Part shown: positions 46,976 to 56,258 of the stretch, one piece after another
How positions within the stretch are numbered: the stretch's first letter is position 1
Layout of the letters: every line of letters begins with the position of its first letter
The notes under the pieces: model-generated
The model's input: only the letters and a program-made list of their open reading frames with translations
What the model was told of the DNA's origin: nothing
Database searches by the model: none
Assembly (NCBI GenBank): GCA_964442745.1
Contig: CAYUAI010000008.1
Location: 1-64,000, forward strand
From: CAYUAI01 sp964442745
GTDB taxonomy: Bacteria > Pseudomonadota > Gammaproteobacteria > S012-40
DNA length: 64,000 bases
Direction: 5' to 3'
Made by a program: the position numbers and the translations under genes

Positions 46976-48164
46976 ATAATGATTTCTCTACTGCTTGCAA
47001 AACCCAATCGTTATTGCTATTCACTAATCGATATTGACAGCATAATTCTTCTGCCCTCCCTTTTTGACCAGGCAATTCAACAATCACACGATAACCCTGC
47101 TGACGTAATTCTTTGATTGATATTTTTAATTGAGGATCATCATGCAACGGCGCATAAACGGTTTTAGCGACATCGAAAGGGACTTCCACATGCGCCAGCA
47201 AAGCACGTAAATCTAGACTAAAACCGGTAGCAGCACGGGCGCGACCAAACTCTAAGCCAATATCATCATAACGCCCCCCTTGCGCCACCGCTTGCCCAAA
47301 ACCTGGCACATAGGCTGAAAATACCACATCCGTGTGATAACGATAACCGCGTAACTCGGCCAGGTCAAAATGAATGGTCACCTGTGGTTCTTGCTGCGCT
47401 AACATTAAGGCAATATTTTGTAAATTTTCGAGGGCAACATGAACTTCATCACAGGCTGGCGATAATATTTTTTGAGCTTCAAGCAAGACATCGCCTTCCC
47501 CATTGAGGTCTGCAAGACACTCAAGCATCGACGCAACCCCCCTGGATTTTACCTGGGTCAATAACACGTGTATTTCCGGTTTCGCTTTACGTTGCAAGGC
47601 ATCAAACAACGATTTTTCAAGCGCCTCCGATAAATCCGCCTGTCGAACCAGGCCCCGAAAAATAGCGACATGGCCTAAATCAATATAAGGCCGTTCAATG
47701 CCGGTGATTTTCATCGCCTCGATCATCAGTTGTAGAATTTCAATATCACTTTCTACCCCTCGATGACCAAACAATTCAGCTCCCACCTGCAACGGGCAAC
47801 GTGAGCCACCCAGTTCTCGCACCTGGGTTAATAACACCGCCCCGTAATAACATAAGCGAACCGGGTGATCCCTTTTTAAACGGTGGTTATCAATACGTGC
47901 AACCTGAGGGGTCATATCGGCTCGCAATCCCATCAAGCGGCCCGTCAATTGATCAATTAACTTGAAAGTTTGCAAACCAAGATCATTACCCGCTCCCACG
48001 TATAGCGAGTCCAGATACTCCACCAGTGATGGAATAACTAATTCATACCCCCAACCGCTAAAAGTATCTAACAAAGCCCGGCGTAATTTTTCGAGTCGGG
48101 TCGCTTGTTCAGGTAATAAGTCCTCAATACCTTCAGGAAGTAACCAACGATCCTTTTGTGCCAT
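46968..48164 (-). CDS. hisZ: ATP phosphoribosyltransferase regulatory subunit
   Basis: This 398-residue paralogue of histidyl-tRNA synthetase lacks aminoacylation function and forms a complex with the short form of HisG to carry out and regulate the first step of histidine synthesis. It has the N-terminal catalytic-core remnant (LPEGIEDLLPEQATRLEKLRRALLDTFSGWGYE) and the class II-like motifs DMTPQVARID and YYTDVVFSAY-type strands (RYHTDVVFSAYVPGFG). The C-terminal anticodon-binding domain of HisS is absent or much reduced, which marks HisZ. It predicts a short HisG elsewhere in the genome. Confidence 0.94.
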   Translation of the reverse strand: MAQKDRWLLPEGIEDLLPEQATRLEKLRRALLDTFSGWGYELVIPSLVEYLDSLYVGAGNDLGLQTFKLIDQLTGRLMGLRADMTPQVARIDNHRLKRDHPVRLCYYGAVLLTQVRELGGSRCPLQVGAELFGHRGVESDIEILQLMIEAMKITGIERPYIDLGHVAIFRGLVRQADLSEALEKSLFDALQRKAKPEIHVLLTQVKSRGVASMLECLADLNGEGDVLLEAQKILSPACDEVHVALENLQNIALMLAQQEPQVTIHFDLAELRGYRYHTDVVFSAYVPGFGQAVAQGGRYDDIGLEFGRARAATGFSLDLRALLAHVEVPFDVAKTVYAPLHDDPQLKISIKELRQQGYRVIVELPGQKGRAEELCCQYRLVNSNNDWVLQAVEKSLYV

Positions 48165-48309
48165 GAATAGACCTTAATTCTTAATGATGAAGAAGCGAAT
48201 GTATTGAACGCGGTTAACCGTCAATTTTAAGGGAATAAAAATTTGAGTACGCCGCTTAAATTCTCATTCCTAAGTCGCATCCAGGCCTTCACCAGCGATA
48301 TCACGCCGC

Positions 48310-48495
48310 TTAATTAACCGCATACAGTATCGCCAAACCTAATAACATACTGACCAATCCACCATACCGTAAGGAGGTATTGTCCAGCTGCGCCATTGTG
48401 ATTAACGCATTGCGCATTAAGTCCGGGTTGATAAAAGGAATCAATCCTTCAAGCACCAGTATTAACGCGGTCGCCACCCATAGTTCGTGCCACAT
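48310..48495 (-). CDS. DUF2065 family small membrane protein (YjeT-like)
   Basis: This 61-residue protein has two membrane helices (ELWVATALILVLEGLIPFI and YGGLVSMLLGLAILYAV) joined by NPDLMRNALITMAQL. It matches the YjeT/DUF2065 family, which is encoded between hflC and purA (or hisZ) in many gammaproteobacteria. Function unknown. A terminator stands between it and hflC, so it is transcribed separately or by readthrough. Confidence 0.9.
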   Translation of the reverse strand: MWHELWVATALILVLEGLIPFINPDLMRNALITMAQLDNTSLRYGGLVSMLLGLAILYAVN

Positions 48496-48527
48496 TATTC
48501 GTTCTCAGCAATCATACGACTGACCAC

Positions 48528-48560
48528 AAAAAAGATCGGGCCACCGGCCCGATCTTTTTT
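48528..48560. terminator. Rho-independent terminator after hflC (bidirectional)
   Basis: AAAAAAGATCGGGCC pairs perfectly with GGCCCGATCTTTTTT around an ACC loop. A U-tract is present on both strands. It lies 26 bp after the hflC stop on the minus strand. Confidence 0.92.
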
Positions 48561-48586
48561 AAAAGGATGCCGCAACAAAAAGCATG

Positions 48587-49480
48587 TTACTCGGTATTCT
48601 CATCCATGCCTTTCGGTGTTGAAAAATACCTAAAAAATTCGGTATTCGGCTCAATAACGAACACATCACTTTTACTCTTAAATGATGTTCGATAGGCATT
48701 CAAACTTCGGTGAAAAGCATAAAACTCGGCATCGGCATTATAAGCATCTGCATAAATTTTCGCCGACCGCGCATCACCAATCCCTTTAATTTGTTCCGCA
48801 TCACGATACCCTTCGGCAATGAGCACTTCACGCTGTCGGTCGGCATCGGCACGAATACGCTCGGCTTCTTCTGAACCGCGAGAGCGAAAATCTTTTGCCA
48901 CCCGGCCACGTTCCGCTTCCATACGTAAGTACACCGAATTACTTACATCACGAGGCAAATCGATGCGCTTAATACGAACGTCAACCACATCAATCCCAAA
49001 TTCAGCCAGTTGTTTGGATACGGTAATGGCTAAATTATTCATAATTTGCGCACGCTCTCCCGATACGGCCTCCTGGATAGTTCGTTTACCAAACTCATTC
49101 CGTAAACCATCCTTGGTAATTTGTGATATACGAAGCGAGGCTCTGCGCTCATCCCCTCCCATGGACTTATAATATTCAGCCACATTCACAATACGCCACT
49201 TGACGAACGAATCAACAATGACATTTTTCTTTTCACTCGTTAAAAATTCTTCTGGCTCGGCATCCACCGTCAAAATACGACCGTCAAATTTACGTATATT
49301 GTGAATGAGAGGGATCTTGAAGTGCAAACCGGGCTCATAGTCAGACTTGACAATTTTTCCCAGACGAAACTTGATCACCTTTTCCCGCTCATCAACGGTA
49401 AACAATGAAAAAGAACCGACCACGACAACAACAGCTAAAGCCACCCCGATCAGTCGTAAATTATTTAAAATACGTTCCAT
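48587..49480 (-). CDS. hflC: HflC, SPFH-domain modulator of FtsH protease
   Basis: This 297-residue stomatin/prohibitin-like protein has an N-terminal membrane anchor (LRLIGVALAVVVVVGSFSLFTV), the SPFH domain (KSDYEPGLHFKIPLIHNIRKFDGRILTVDAEPEEFLT) and the helical GADxRREVLIAEG region (DADRQREVLIAEGYRDAEQIKG) that forms the coiled-coil cage. With HflK it assembles a large periplasmic cage that surrounds FtsH. It starts 2 bp after hflK. The operon ends at the terminator below it. Confidence 0.96.
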   Translation of the reverse strand: MERILNNLRLIGVALAVVVVVGSFSLFTVDEREKVIKFRLGKIVKSDYEPGLHFKIPLIHNIRKFDGRILTVDAEPEEFLTSEKKNVIVDSFVKWRIVNVAEYYKSMGGDERRASLRISQITKDGLRNEFGKRTIQEAVSGERAQIMNNLAITVSKQLAEFGIDVVDVRIKRIDLPRDVSNSVYLRMEAERGRVAKDFRSRGSEEAERIRADADRQREVLIAEGYRDAEQIKGIGDARSAKIYADAYNADAEFYAFHRSLNAYRTSFKSKSDVFVIEPNTEFFRYFSTPKGMDENTE

Positions 49481-49482
49481 GA

Positions 49483-50694
49483 TTATCGCTCCCGACTACG
49501 TAGATTATCCCGCACCCGAGGCCTCGCTTCCGAGCTACGGCTTACGGTTTGATCAGACTGAAGAAACGGTGGAACGACAGGCACCACGTTGCTTGAAGCA
49601 TGAGCAGATGACATAAATTTATCCAGCGGCAAATATAGCAAATTGTTACCACCTTCCACATCTAACATTACCTTGCTCACATTAGCCATGACACTCTCCA
49701 CCGTTTCAATGTAAAGCCGCTGGCGAGTCACATCTGGCGCTTTTTTGTATTCTGCGTATAACTGAGAAAAACGACTGGCCTCACCTTCAGCCTGAGCAAT
49801 CACACGCTCTTTATAGCCATTGGCTTCCTCAAGTTGGCGAGCGGCATTACCACGCGCTTTCGGAATAATATCATTGGCATAGGCTTCTGCATCATTAATT
49901 AAGCGCTGTTTATCTTCCCGCGCCTTGATCGCATCATCAAATGCCCCCTTCACTTCTTCAGGCGGTTGAGCGCTCTGCAAGTTAACACTGGTAACCAACA
50001 AACCGGTTTGATAGAGATCCAAAATTTTCTGCATCAAGGTTTCAATTTGATCAGCGATTTCACTCTGTCCCTGGGTTAACACAAAATCCATCTTACTGCG
50101 CCCAATCGCCGATCGAACCGCCGCTTCAGTGGCTTGCCGCAACGTCGCATCAGGATCTCTCACGCTGAATAGATAGTCTCTTGCCTCTTTCACTCGATAC
50201 TGTACGGCAAACTCAATATCAACAATATTCTCATCCTGAGTTAACATCAAAGCTTCCTGAGGCACGGATGTGGATTCACGCGCATTGCTGGATCGATAAC
50301 CTATTTCCACATTCCGGCTTTGATCAACATCAACAATCTCAACACGCTCAAATGGGTATGGAATATGCCAATGAGGACCTGAGCTGGTCGTATCCACATA
50401 TTGACCAAACCGCAACACGACACCCCGCTCTGCCGGCTCGACAATATAAATTCCCGATAACACCCAAACCACAAAACCAATGGCAACGGCACCCGCAACA
50501 AGAATAAGACTACCGCGACTGCCGCTAGAAGGGCCACCACCGCTAGCACCACCCCCCTTACCACCGAAGAGGCTGGTCACCTTAGCTTGTATTTTTTTTA
50601 CCACTTCATCCAGATCTGGGGGACCTTGGTCTTTTCTATCTCGATTACCCCATGGGTCCTTATCGCCAGAACCACCAGGTTCATTCCAGGCCAT
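49483..50694 (-). CDS. hflK: HflK, SPFH-domain modulator of FtsH protease
   Basis: This 403-residue protein has the family's N-terminal Gly/Asp-rich cytoplasmic part (MAWNEPGGSGDKDPWGNRD; GGKGGGASGGGPSSGSRGS), a membrane helix (LILVAGAVAIGFVVWVLSGIYIV), the SPFH domain (AERGVVLRFGQYVDTTSSGPHWHIPYPFERVEIV) and long helices (REDKQRLINDAEAYANDIIPKARG). HflK forms alternating hetero-oligomers with HflC. The gene follows hflX by 130 bp. Confidence 0.96.
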   Translation of the reverse strand: MAWNEPGGSGDKDPWGNRDRKDQGPPDLDEVVKKIQAKVTSLFGGKGGGASGGGPSSGSRGSLILVAGAVAIGFVVWVLSGIYIVEPAERGVVLRFGQYVDTTSSGPHWHIPYPFERVEIVDVDQSRNVEIGYRSSNARESTSVPQEALMLTQDENIVDIEFAVQYRVKEARDYLFSVRDPDATLRQATEAAVRSAIGRSKMDFVLTQGQSEIADQIETLMQKILDLYQTGLLVTSVNLQSAQPPEEVKGAFDDAIKAREDKQRLINDAEAYANDIIPKARGNAARQLEEANGYKERVIAQAEGEASRFSQLYAEYKKAPDVTRQRLYIETVESVMANVSKVMLDVEGGNNLLYLPLDKFMSSAHASSNVVPVVPPFLQSDQTVSRSSEARPRVRDNLRSRER

Positions 50695-50824
50695 TCGCTA
50701 CTCCATCTTAGATTAATGTTTATACCATGTGTTTACCGCAGCTTTCTTGACTGTACTGTACCGATCTATTAACAATCACATACATCTTCAAAAATGCGAG
50801 CGAGCTATTTGAATTCTATGCGCC

Positions 50825-52135
50825 TTAACCGGCACCTGCAAGTAAATGCCCATTACCAAACAGCACATCATCAATGACGATCATACCTTCCTGAGCAAAG
50901 TTGTCCAGTGTTTGCTGTTGCAGGTTAATTTCTAACAGATACCCCCCATCATTCAATGATTTTTCTTGAGCAACCGCTCCCAGCCCATACAATTGAGCGC
51001 GTAAGCGGCCTTGCTCCGGCAATACCTTAACCCAAGTCTGTACCAATCGACAACCAAAATAACGCCGCAAAACCTGAGGAATTAAATCCACACCTTCGCC
51101 CGTCTTTGCTGATAACCAAATGCGCTTCACCTGACCATTTTCATCTTCGTCACAGCGGGGCATACACTCATATAGGCCATCGATTTTATTATAAATTTCG
51201 ATTTGAGGTATCTCTCCGGCCCCCATTTCTTTTAATACCGAGTTTACCTGTTCAACACGCACACCGCGATCATCTGACGTCGCGTCAATCACGTGAAGCA
51301 GTAAGCTACTTTCTACGGTCTCTTCTAATGTTGAACGAAAAGCAGCGATTAAATCATGAGGTAATTGCTTCAAAAAACCCACTGTATCTACCAATATCGC
51401 CGGACCCGCATCACCAAAATCGACACGACGCAAAGTTGAATCCAGGGTGGCGAACAACTGATCCGCTGTATAGACATTAGCCCGGCATAACTGATTAAAC
51501 AACGTGGATTTTCCGACATTAGTGTAACCGACTAAAGCCACGGTAGGTAACGATACTTTTTGACGTGAACGGCGCCCTTGCTGCCGTTGCCGGCGGACTT
51601 TTTCTAAGCGCTTAGTGATGTACTTCATGCGTTGTGCGATCAGCCGCTTATCGACTTCAAGCTGCGTTTCACCGGGTCCGCGCAAACCAATGCCACCTTT
51701 TTGCCGTTCCAAGTGAGTCCAGCCACGGATCAAGCGCGTCGATAAGTGTTTTAATTGCGCCAATTCAACCTGAAGTTTACCTTCAAATGAGCGGGCACGT
51801 TGAGCAAAAATGTCAAGGATAAGGCCCGTCCGATCAAGGACTCGGCATTTTAACCGTTGCTCCAAATTACGCTCCTGGGCTGGCGATAAAATATGATCAA
51901 ATATCACCAACTCAGCGTGAGTACTCAAAACCAAATCAACCAGTTCCTCGGCTTTCCCCTTACCGATAAAATATTTCGGATCTGGCACAGAGCGCGCACC
52001 TAAAACCGTCGCAACGGTTTTCGCACCAGCCGAGGCTACTAGCTCTTCGAATTCACCCATATCCCGATCAGGGTTCGGCCCAATATTGAGGTGAACAACA
52101 ATCGCAATTTCACCGCCTTCCGGGCGCTCAAACAA
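50825..52135 (-). CDS. hflX: GTPase HflX, ribosome-splitting factor
   Basis: This 436-residue GTPase dissociates stalled or stressed ribosomes. I use the TTG at 52135 as start, because the residues after it (FERPEGGEIAIVVHLNIG) match the start of E. coli HflX (FDRYDAGEQAVLVHIYF), and no ATG exists nearby; GGTGGTGAAG lies upstream. The N-terminal domain has the glycine-rich GKGKAEEL and the family signature GPGETQLEVDKRL. The G domain has GYTNVGKSTLFNQL (G1), DTVGF (G3) and YNKID (G4). It follows hfq by 20 bp. Confidence 0.95.
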   Translation of the reverse strand: MFERPEGGEIAIVVHLNIGPNPDRDMGEFEELVASAGAKTVATVLGARSVPDPKYFIGKGKAEELVDLVLSTHAELVIFDHILSPAQERNLEQRLKCRVLDRTGLILDIFAQRARSFEGKLQVELAQLKHLSTRLIRGWTHLERQKGGIGLRGPGETQLEVDKRLIAQRMKYITKRLEKVRRQRQQGRRSRQKVSLPTVALVGYTNVGKSTLFNQLCRANVYTADQLFATLDSTLRRVDFGDAGPAILVDTVGFLKQLPHDLIAAFRSTLEETVESSLLLHVIDATSDDRGVRVEQVNSVLKEMGAGEIPQIEIYNKIDGLYECMPRCDEDENGQVKRIWLSAKTGEGVDLIPQVLRRYFGCRLVQTWVKVLPEQGRLRAQLYGLGAVAQEKSLNDGGYLLEINLQQQTLDNFAQEGMIVIDDVLFGNGHLLAGAG

Positions 52136-52155
52136 ACTTCACCACCAAACGACAA

Positions 52156-52404
52156 TTAGCTATCCGATTCAGATGATAATTCATCAGGATTTGTTAATTT
52201 CACATTTCTAGAGGGCACAACAGTAGAAATAGCATGCTTATATACCATTTGGCTCACACTATTCTTCAGCAAAACAACAAATTGATCGAATGAATCTATT
52301 TGCCCCTGCAATTTAATGCCATTCACCAGATAGATAGAAACAGGTATTTTTTCCTTCCGTAGCATATTCAAGAAAGGGTCTTGTAATGTCTGCCCTTTTG
52401 ACAT
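52156..52404 (-). CDS. hfq: RNA chaperone Hfq
   Basis: This 82-residue Sm-like hexamer pairs small RNAs with mRNAs. The Sm1 motif (QDPFLNMLRKEKIPVSIYLVNGIKLQGQIDSFDQFVVLLKN) and Sm2 motif (VYKHAISTVVP) are canonical. The C-terminal tail is short. AAGGAGATGAAAC precedes the ATG. It heads the hfq-hflX-hflK-hflC run. In many gammaproteobacteria miaA is directly upstream; here an 828-bp gap intervenes. Confidence 0.98.
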   Translation of the reverse strand: MSKGQTLQDPFLNMLRKEKIPVSIYLVNGIKLQGQIDSFDQFVVLLKNSVSQMVYKHAISTVVPSRNVKLTNPDELSSESDS

Positions 52405-53232
52405 GTTTCATCTCCTTTTTTAATTAATTATTTTTCTGCATAACGGCCATAAATCAAACCGCTGATTTCAAAATCGGTTAATTACTCTCGCTACTCAGCC
52501 GATTTACCCAGCCTAGCGATGCACTCGCTTATACCTGTTAAATCCAGTCACTGATATAACGAACATTGAATAAAAAACCGCCCACTACATTCTATCGACA
52601 AATATTCGCAGGATAAGCCATTAGGTAACTCGGCCTATCCCGAACACGCTGCTTTTCTAAACAGGACATAGAATTTCACTTCACACCGAATCTAATCATC
52701 ATAGCCATCTAAATTGCCTACAGAACACCAACTGACGGACAATATCACTCATCCATGATTAGCTAAACTACAATGACGACAGCGGATGATTACTGTGTAT
52801 CATGCGATACAAAGCAATCACGTCGCTGAGTATAGGATAAACAATTGCAAATTTAAACTTAATTATTGTCATACCTACCTGATATCTTTCTAATGAGACA
52901 TCGTTGAACTCGCACCATTGACAATCTCATTCATTATAATGCATAAAAACAAAAGATCTATCTCGGCGTAGGTAACTTATAGTAGCAACACAAATCACCC
53001 ATAATAAACCGTAAAAAGGAAAAGGTCATTGATTAGAATCACACCTTACTTGTATACCCCATCCACCACCGCTATCAAAAGCTAAATGCCAACACGGGCC
53101 ATTATCCGGCACGCTGATATCCACATACCTAGCCAAACATTGAGTTTTGATATCAAACGCTTAACCCTCACTCCCGAAAGCCTAAACCGAGCTAAATTTA
53201 ATGACAGTGACTCTGATGTATGGAGTGTGGGC
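52405..53232. other. Intergenic region between miaA and hfq
   Basis: This 828-bp stretch is unusually long for the normally tight miaA-hfq pair. A plus-strand frame from 53086 to 53274 (62 codons) has an ATG and reads DSDVWSVGLYWDFFKAF near its end, a style seen at the C-terminus of outer-membrane barrels. It overlaps the miaA end, has no ribosome binding site, and its upstream frame is closed 3 nt before the ATG. I do not call it. No RNA gene or repeat is evident. The hfq promoter must lie at the left end. Confidence 0.45.
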
Positions 53233-54171
53233 TTATATTGGGATTTTTTCAAGGCTTTTCAAGATTTGATCTAAAAGTTTTTTGTCTTGCATTGAAAACC
53301 AAGTGACATCCTGCTCAGCACGTAGTCGCGTTAATTGTCTTTTTGCCAACTGACGCGTGGCCGCCATGGCTTTGGCTTTCATTGCCTGAAAGTTTAATTT
53401 TTGTTCAAAATATTGCCAAATTTGACGATATCCCACGGCCCGCATGGACGGCATATTTAAATTTAAATCACCTCGCTCATAGAATCCTTTGACTTCGTTG
53501 ACCAACCCCTCTTCCAGCATTATTTCAAAACGCTGGTTAATAGCTTTATGAAGTAACTGCCGATCTTCTGGATAGAGTGCTATTTTAAACAAATCAAAAG
53601 GAAAATTTTCTCGTTTTTGTTTTTTCCAATAATCCGTCATCGCTTGGCCAGTGAGCTCATAAACTTCCAAAGCACGCTGTATGCGCTGTGAATCATTCGG
53701 ATGAATACGTTCAGCGGCGTCAGGATCAATATGACGCAGGCGTTGATGCATCGCCTGCCAACCCAATTGCTGCGCTTGCTCATCAATACGGTGCCTCAAC
53801 TCAGGGGCCGCGGATGGTAAATCAGAAAGCCCATATTGCAACGCCCGAAAATAGAGCATCGTCCCCCCAACGAGTAACGGAATTTTTTGCCGATGAATAA
53901 TTGATTGAATGAGCGATAACGCGTCTACGCTAAACTGCGAAGCGGAGTACGCCTCACTCGGATCACAAATATCAATGAGATGATGAGGAATGCTTTCGAT
54001 TAACTGACGATGGGGTTTCGAGGTACCAATATCCATACCACGGTATACCAACGCTGAATCAACACTAATAATTTCGAATGGCAACTGCTGGGTAAGCTCA
54101 ATGGCTAAATCCGTCTTACCTGAGGCGGTTGGCCCCATGAGAAATACAACACGGGGGGTGATTTCAGACAT
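53233..54171 (-). CDS. miaA: tRNA dimethylallyltransferase
   Basis: This 312-residue enzyme adds the isopentenyl group to A37 of tRNAs that read UNN codons, which include the tRNA-Ser(TGA) encoded nearby. The P-loop is LMGPTASGKTDLAIEL (11-26), the substrate region is ISVDSALVYRGMDIGTSKP, and DICDPSEAYSASQF and VGGTMLYFRALQYGLSDLP are family blocks. The C-terminal helix contains RQLAKRQLTRLR. Length is normal. It is separated from hfq by 828 bp, unlike the E. coli arrangement. Confidence 0.96.
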   Translation of the reverse strand: MSEITPRVVFLMGPTASGKTDLAIELTQQLPFEIISVDSALVYRGMDIGTSKPHRQLIESIPHHLIDICDPSEAYSASQFSVDALSLIQSIIHRQKIPLLVGGTMLYFRALQYGLSDLPSAAPELRHRIDEQAQQLGWQAMHQRLRHIDPDAAERIHPNDSQRIQRALEVYELTGQAMTDYWKKQKRENFPFDLFKIALYPEDRQLLHKAINQRFEIMLEEGLVNEVKGFYERGDLNLNMPSMRAVGYRQIWQYFEQKLNFQAMKAKAMAATRQLAKRQLTRLRAEQDVTWFSMQDKKLLDQILKSLEKIPI

Positions 54172-54386
54172 ACATTTTACACATTACGTAAAAACATCAC
54201 TCTGCAAAACTTGCGGCACCATACCGTATAAATCTCAAGTCGATACTGCACACCAGCGCTTTTCTCAAGCCATTGACAATACATTTTGCCACTGATTGCT
54301 AAGCAAATTTGATCAATCATGAAAAATAATGCTCGACTGATTGACGCCGATGACAACGTCAACCAATCGAAATTACCTCTATTTTA

Positions 54387-55031
54387 TCATGCCTCTATCA
54401 AGCCGTGCCGAATGGCTAACAACGTCAGCGACACGTCACTATCAACATCGAGCTTAGCAAACAGCCGGTATCGATAGGTATTAATCGTTTTAGGACTAAT
54501 ACTCAGTGAATTTGAAATCGCGGCCACTCGCTGCCCGGCAATAATCATCATCATCACCTGTAGCTCCCGCTCGGATAATACCGCTACCGGCGACTCCACA
54601 AGCGGACCTGCCACTCGGTTTAGCGCATGTGTTTGTACACAATCACAACCAATATACTGGTTTCCCTGCTGTACTTCAGCGATGGCTTTACTGACTTCAT
54701 CCACATCTGTCCGATATGTGAGGTAAGCGTCCACACCGGCTTTTAAAAACCGCGTTGGAATCGGCTCTTTATTCTGGGCCGCCAACATAATAATTTTAAT
54801 GCCTGAATTAATCTCTTTTATACGCCGAACCAGATCAAAATACTCGCCTTTCATGATACACATATCCAATACCAACACATCCGCCGGATTTTTTTGAAAA
54901 AAATCTAGCGCTGCCGCTTCTGGATCAGGATCACATGCCCCAACAATGGAAATATCTGGCAGCCCCTCTAAGGCTTTAACTAAACCAATACGAAATAACG
55001 GATACGAAGAAAATACAAGAACTGATGCCAC
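54387..55031 (-). CDS. LuxR-type response regulator, UvrY/GacA-like, with degenerate receiver
   Basis: This 214-residue protein starts at the GTG at 55031, after AGGGGGG. It aligns with E. coli UvrY end to end, and the DNA-binding half (about 145-214) is nearly canonical: SPVAVLSERELQVMMMIIAGQ and LSISPKTINTYRYRLFAKLDVDSDVSLTLLAIRHGL. The receiver half is altered. The two acidic residues that bind Mg are S8 and S9 (VFSSYP), the conserved Thr is Ala (MLAAQ), and the Lys is Tyr (YLTYR). Only D56 (VLVLDM) remains. In UvrY/GacA systems the regulator switches on CsrB-type small RNAs. This version may be phosphorylation-independent. No sensor kinase is adjacent. uvrC, the usual neighbour, is absent. 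Confidence 0.88.
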   Translation of the reverse strand: MASVLVFSSYPLFRIGLVKALEGLPDISIVGACDPDPEAAALDFFQKNPADVLVLDMCIMKGEYFDLVRRIKEINSGIKIIMLAAQNKEPIPTRFLKAGVDAYLTYRTDVDEVSKAIAEVQQGNQYIGCDCVQTHALNRVAGPLVESPVAVLSERELQVMMMIIAGQRVAAISNSLSISPKTINTYRYRLFAKLDVDSDVSLTLLAIRHGLIEA

Positions 55032-55116
55032 AGCCCACCCCCCTACAAATTGTTTTTTTTATAATTAGGTTCTTATTATTAATTGCGGGAGAATTGCTTT
55101 GATACTGTGACTGTAT

Positions 55117-55204
55117 TGGCGGAGAGGGAGGGATTCGAACCCCCGGACCGTTTCCGGTCAACGGTTTTCAAGACCGCCGCTTTCGACCACTCAGCCACCT
55201 CTCC
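55117..55204 (-). tRNA. tRNA-Ser (anticodon TGA)
   Basis: An 88-nt class II tRNA with encoded CCA. The acceptor GGAGAGG pairs with CCTCTCC; D-arm GCTGAGTGGTCGAAAGC; the anticodon stem GCGGT/ACCGT encloses the loop CTTGAAA (anticodon TGA); the long variable arm contains ACCGGAAACGGT; the T-arm reads GGGGGTTCGAATCCC. It lies between the regulator and the Bax-inhibitor gene. Confidence 0.97.
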
Positions 55205-55531
55205 CGCGCTTATGTTGTGAACACGCCTTTATGCTTAAAAGGTGCTCATTTTTATTTCCTACAGGGCAAGTATGCCTAATATCGAGTACAAAGATCAAGT
55301 ACAAATTGTAACTCATTAAACGGGTCTTGAATTACAGCCATAAAAACCCCATGTTAAGGAATAGGCATGTGCCCGCTGTAAGGTGGCGCATGCTAACATT
55401 TTAAAATCGACTTATCTACTGAATTATCAGAGTGTTGAATTTACTAAGCGAAATGATAGGCTGTGAACTTAGCAAATGGTCATTAGTCTTACTCAATACA
55501 CTTTGGATATATGAGGATTATTTAGAAAGTT
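55205..55531. other. Intergenic region between tRNA-Ser and the YccA-like gene
   Basis: This 327-bp gap carries the divergent promoters for tRNA-Ser (leftward) and the YccA-like gene (rightward). I see no other gene, hairpin or repeat. Confidence 0.5.
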
Positions 55532-56203
55532 ATGAACCAAAATGCAAATACAATTACCAACTCTTCTGCTGCTTCGGTATTAAGTACCAATAAAGTTATT
55601 CGTAACACCTATACCTTGCTTTCCATAACGTTATTATGGAGTGCAGCCATCGCTGGGGCCGGTGTCATGTTTAACTGGTCACACCCCGGCTTAATTTTAA
55701 CCTTACTCGGATTTTTTGGCCTGTTTTTTTTAACGGCTAAAATGCGGAATACCGTCTGGGCTTTACCTTCTGTCTTTGCTCTGACAGGTTTTATGGGCTA
55801 TACCCTAGGGCCAATTATTTCATCTTACCTGAGTCTGCCCAATGGCGGGCAAGTAGTTATGATGGCCATGGCTGGCACCGGTGCCATCTTTTTAGGCTTG
55901 TCAGCCTATGCCTTAACCACACGCAAAGACTTTAGTTTCATGGGTGGTTTCTTGATGGTTGGCATTTTAGTTGCCTTCCTCGCGGGACTTGGTGCGATTC
56001 TGTTCTCAATACCCGGCCTATCACTGGCAGTATCGGCCATGTTTATATTGCTGATGTCAGGCCTGATTCTATATGAAACCAGCCAAATCATTCATGGTGG
56101 CGAAACCAACTATGTCATGGCTACCGTTACCTTATACATAACCATTTACAATCTATTTGTTTCTTTATTGGCCATTTTAGGTATTATGGGGAACAATGAT
56201 TAA
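55532..56203 (+). CDS. Bax-inhibitor-1/YccA family membrane protein
   Basis: This 223-residue protein has seven hydrophobic segments in the BI-1 (TMBIM) arrangement. It contains NKVIRNTYTLLSITLLWSAAIAG at the start, the family phrase FMGYTLGPIISSYL and the C-terminal SGLILYETSQIIHGGETNYVMATVTLYITIYNLFVSLLAILG, in which the acidic residues of the pH-sensing pair lie. In E. coli YccA binds FtsH and modulates its proteolysis, which would connect it to HflK/HflC, but it is not linked to them in an operon. It is followed by a strong terminator. Confidence 0.95.
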   Translation: MNQNANTITNSSAASVLSTNKVIRNTYTLLSITLLWSAAIAGAGVMFNWSHPGLILTLLGFFGLFFLTAKMRNTVWALPSVFALTGFMGYTLGPIISSYLSLPNGGQVVMMAMAGTGAIFLGLSAYALTTRKDFSFMGGFLMVGILVAFLAGLGAILFSIPGLSLAVSAMFILLMSGLILYETSQIIHGGETNYVMATVTLYITIYNLFVSLLAILGIMGNND

Positions 56204-56229
56204 ATAATACTCATCAGCGCATTAGTAAT

Positions 56230-56257
56230 AAAAAAGGCCCTGATCAGGGCCTTTTTT
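56230..56257. terminator. Bidirectional Rho-independent terminator
   Basis: AAAAAAGGCCCTGATCAGGGCCTTTTTT is a perfect 14-bp palindromic arm pair with A- and T-tracts on both sides. It lies between the convergent ends of the YccA-like gene and rlmD, and can stop transcripts from both. Confidence 0.95.
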
Positions 56258-56258
56258 A

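Noticed and set aside
53086..53274. Short gene ending in an outer-membrane-like motif
   Set aside because: No ribosome binding site, overlap with miaA, and the frame is closed just upstream.
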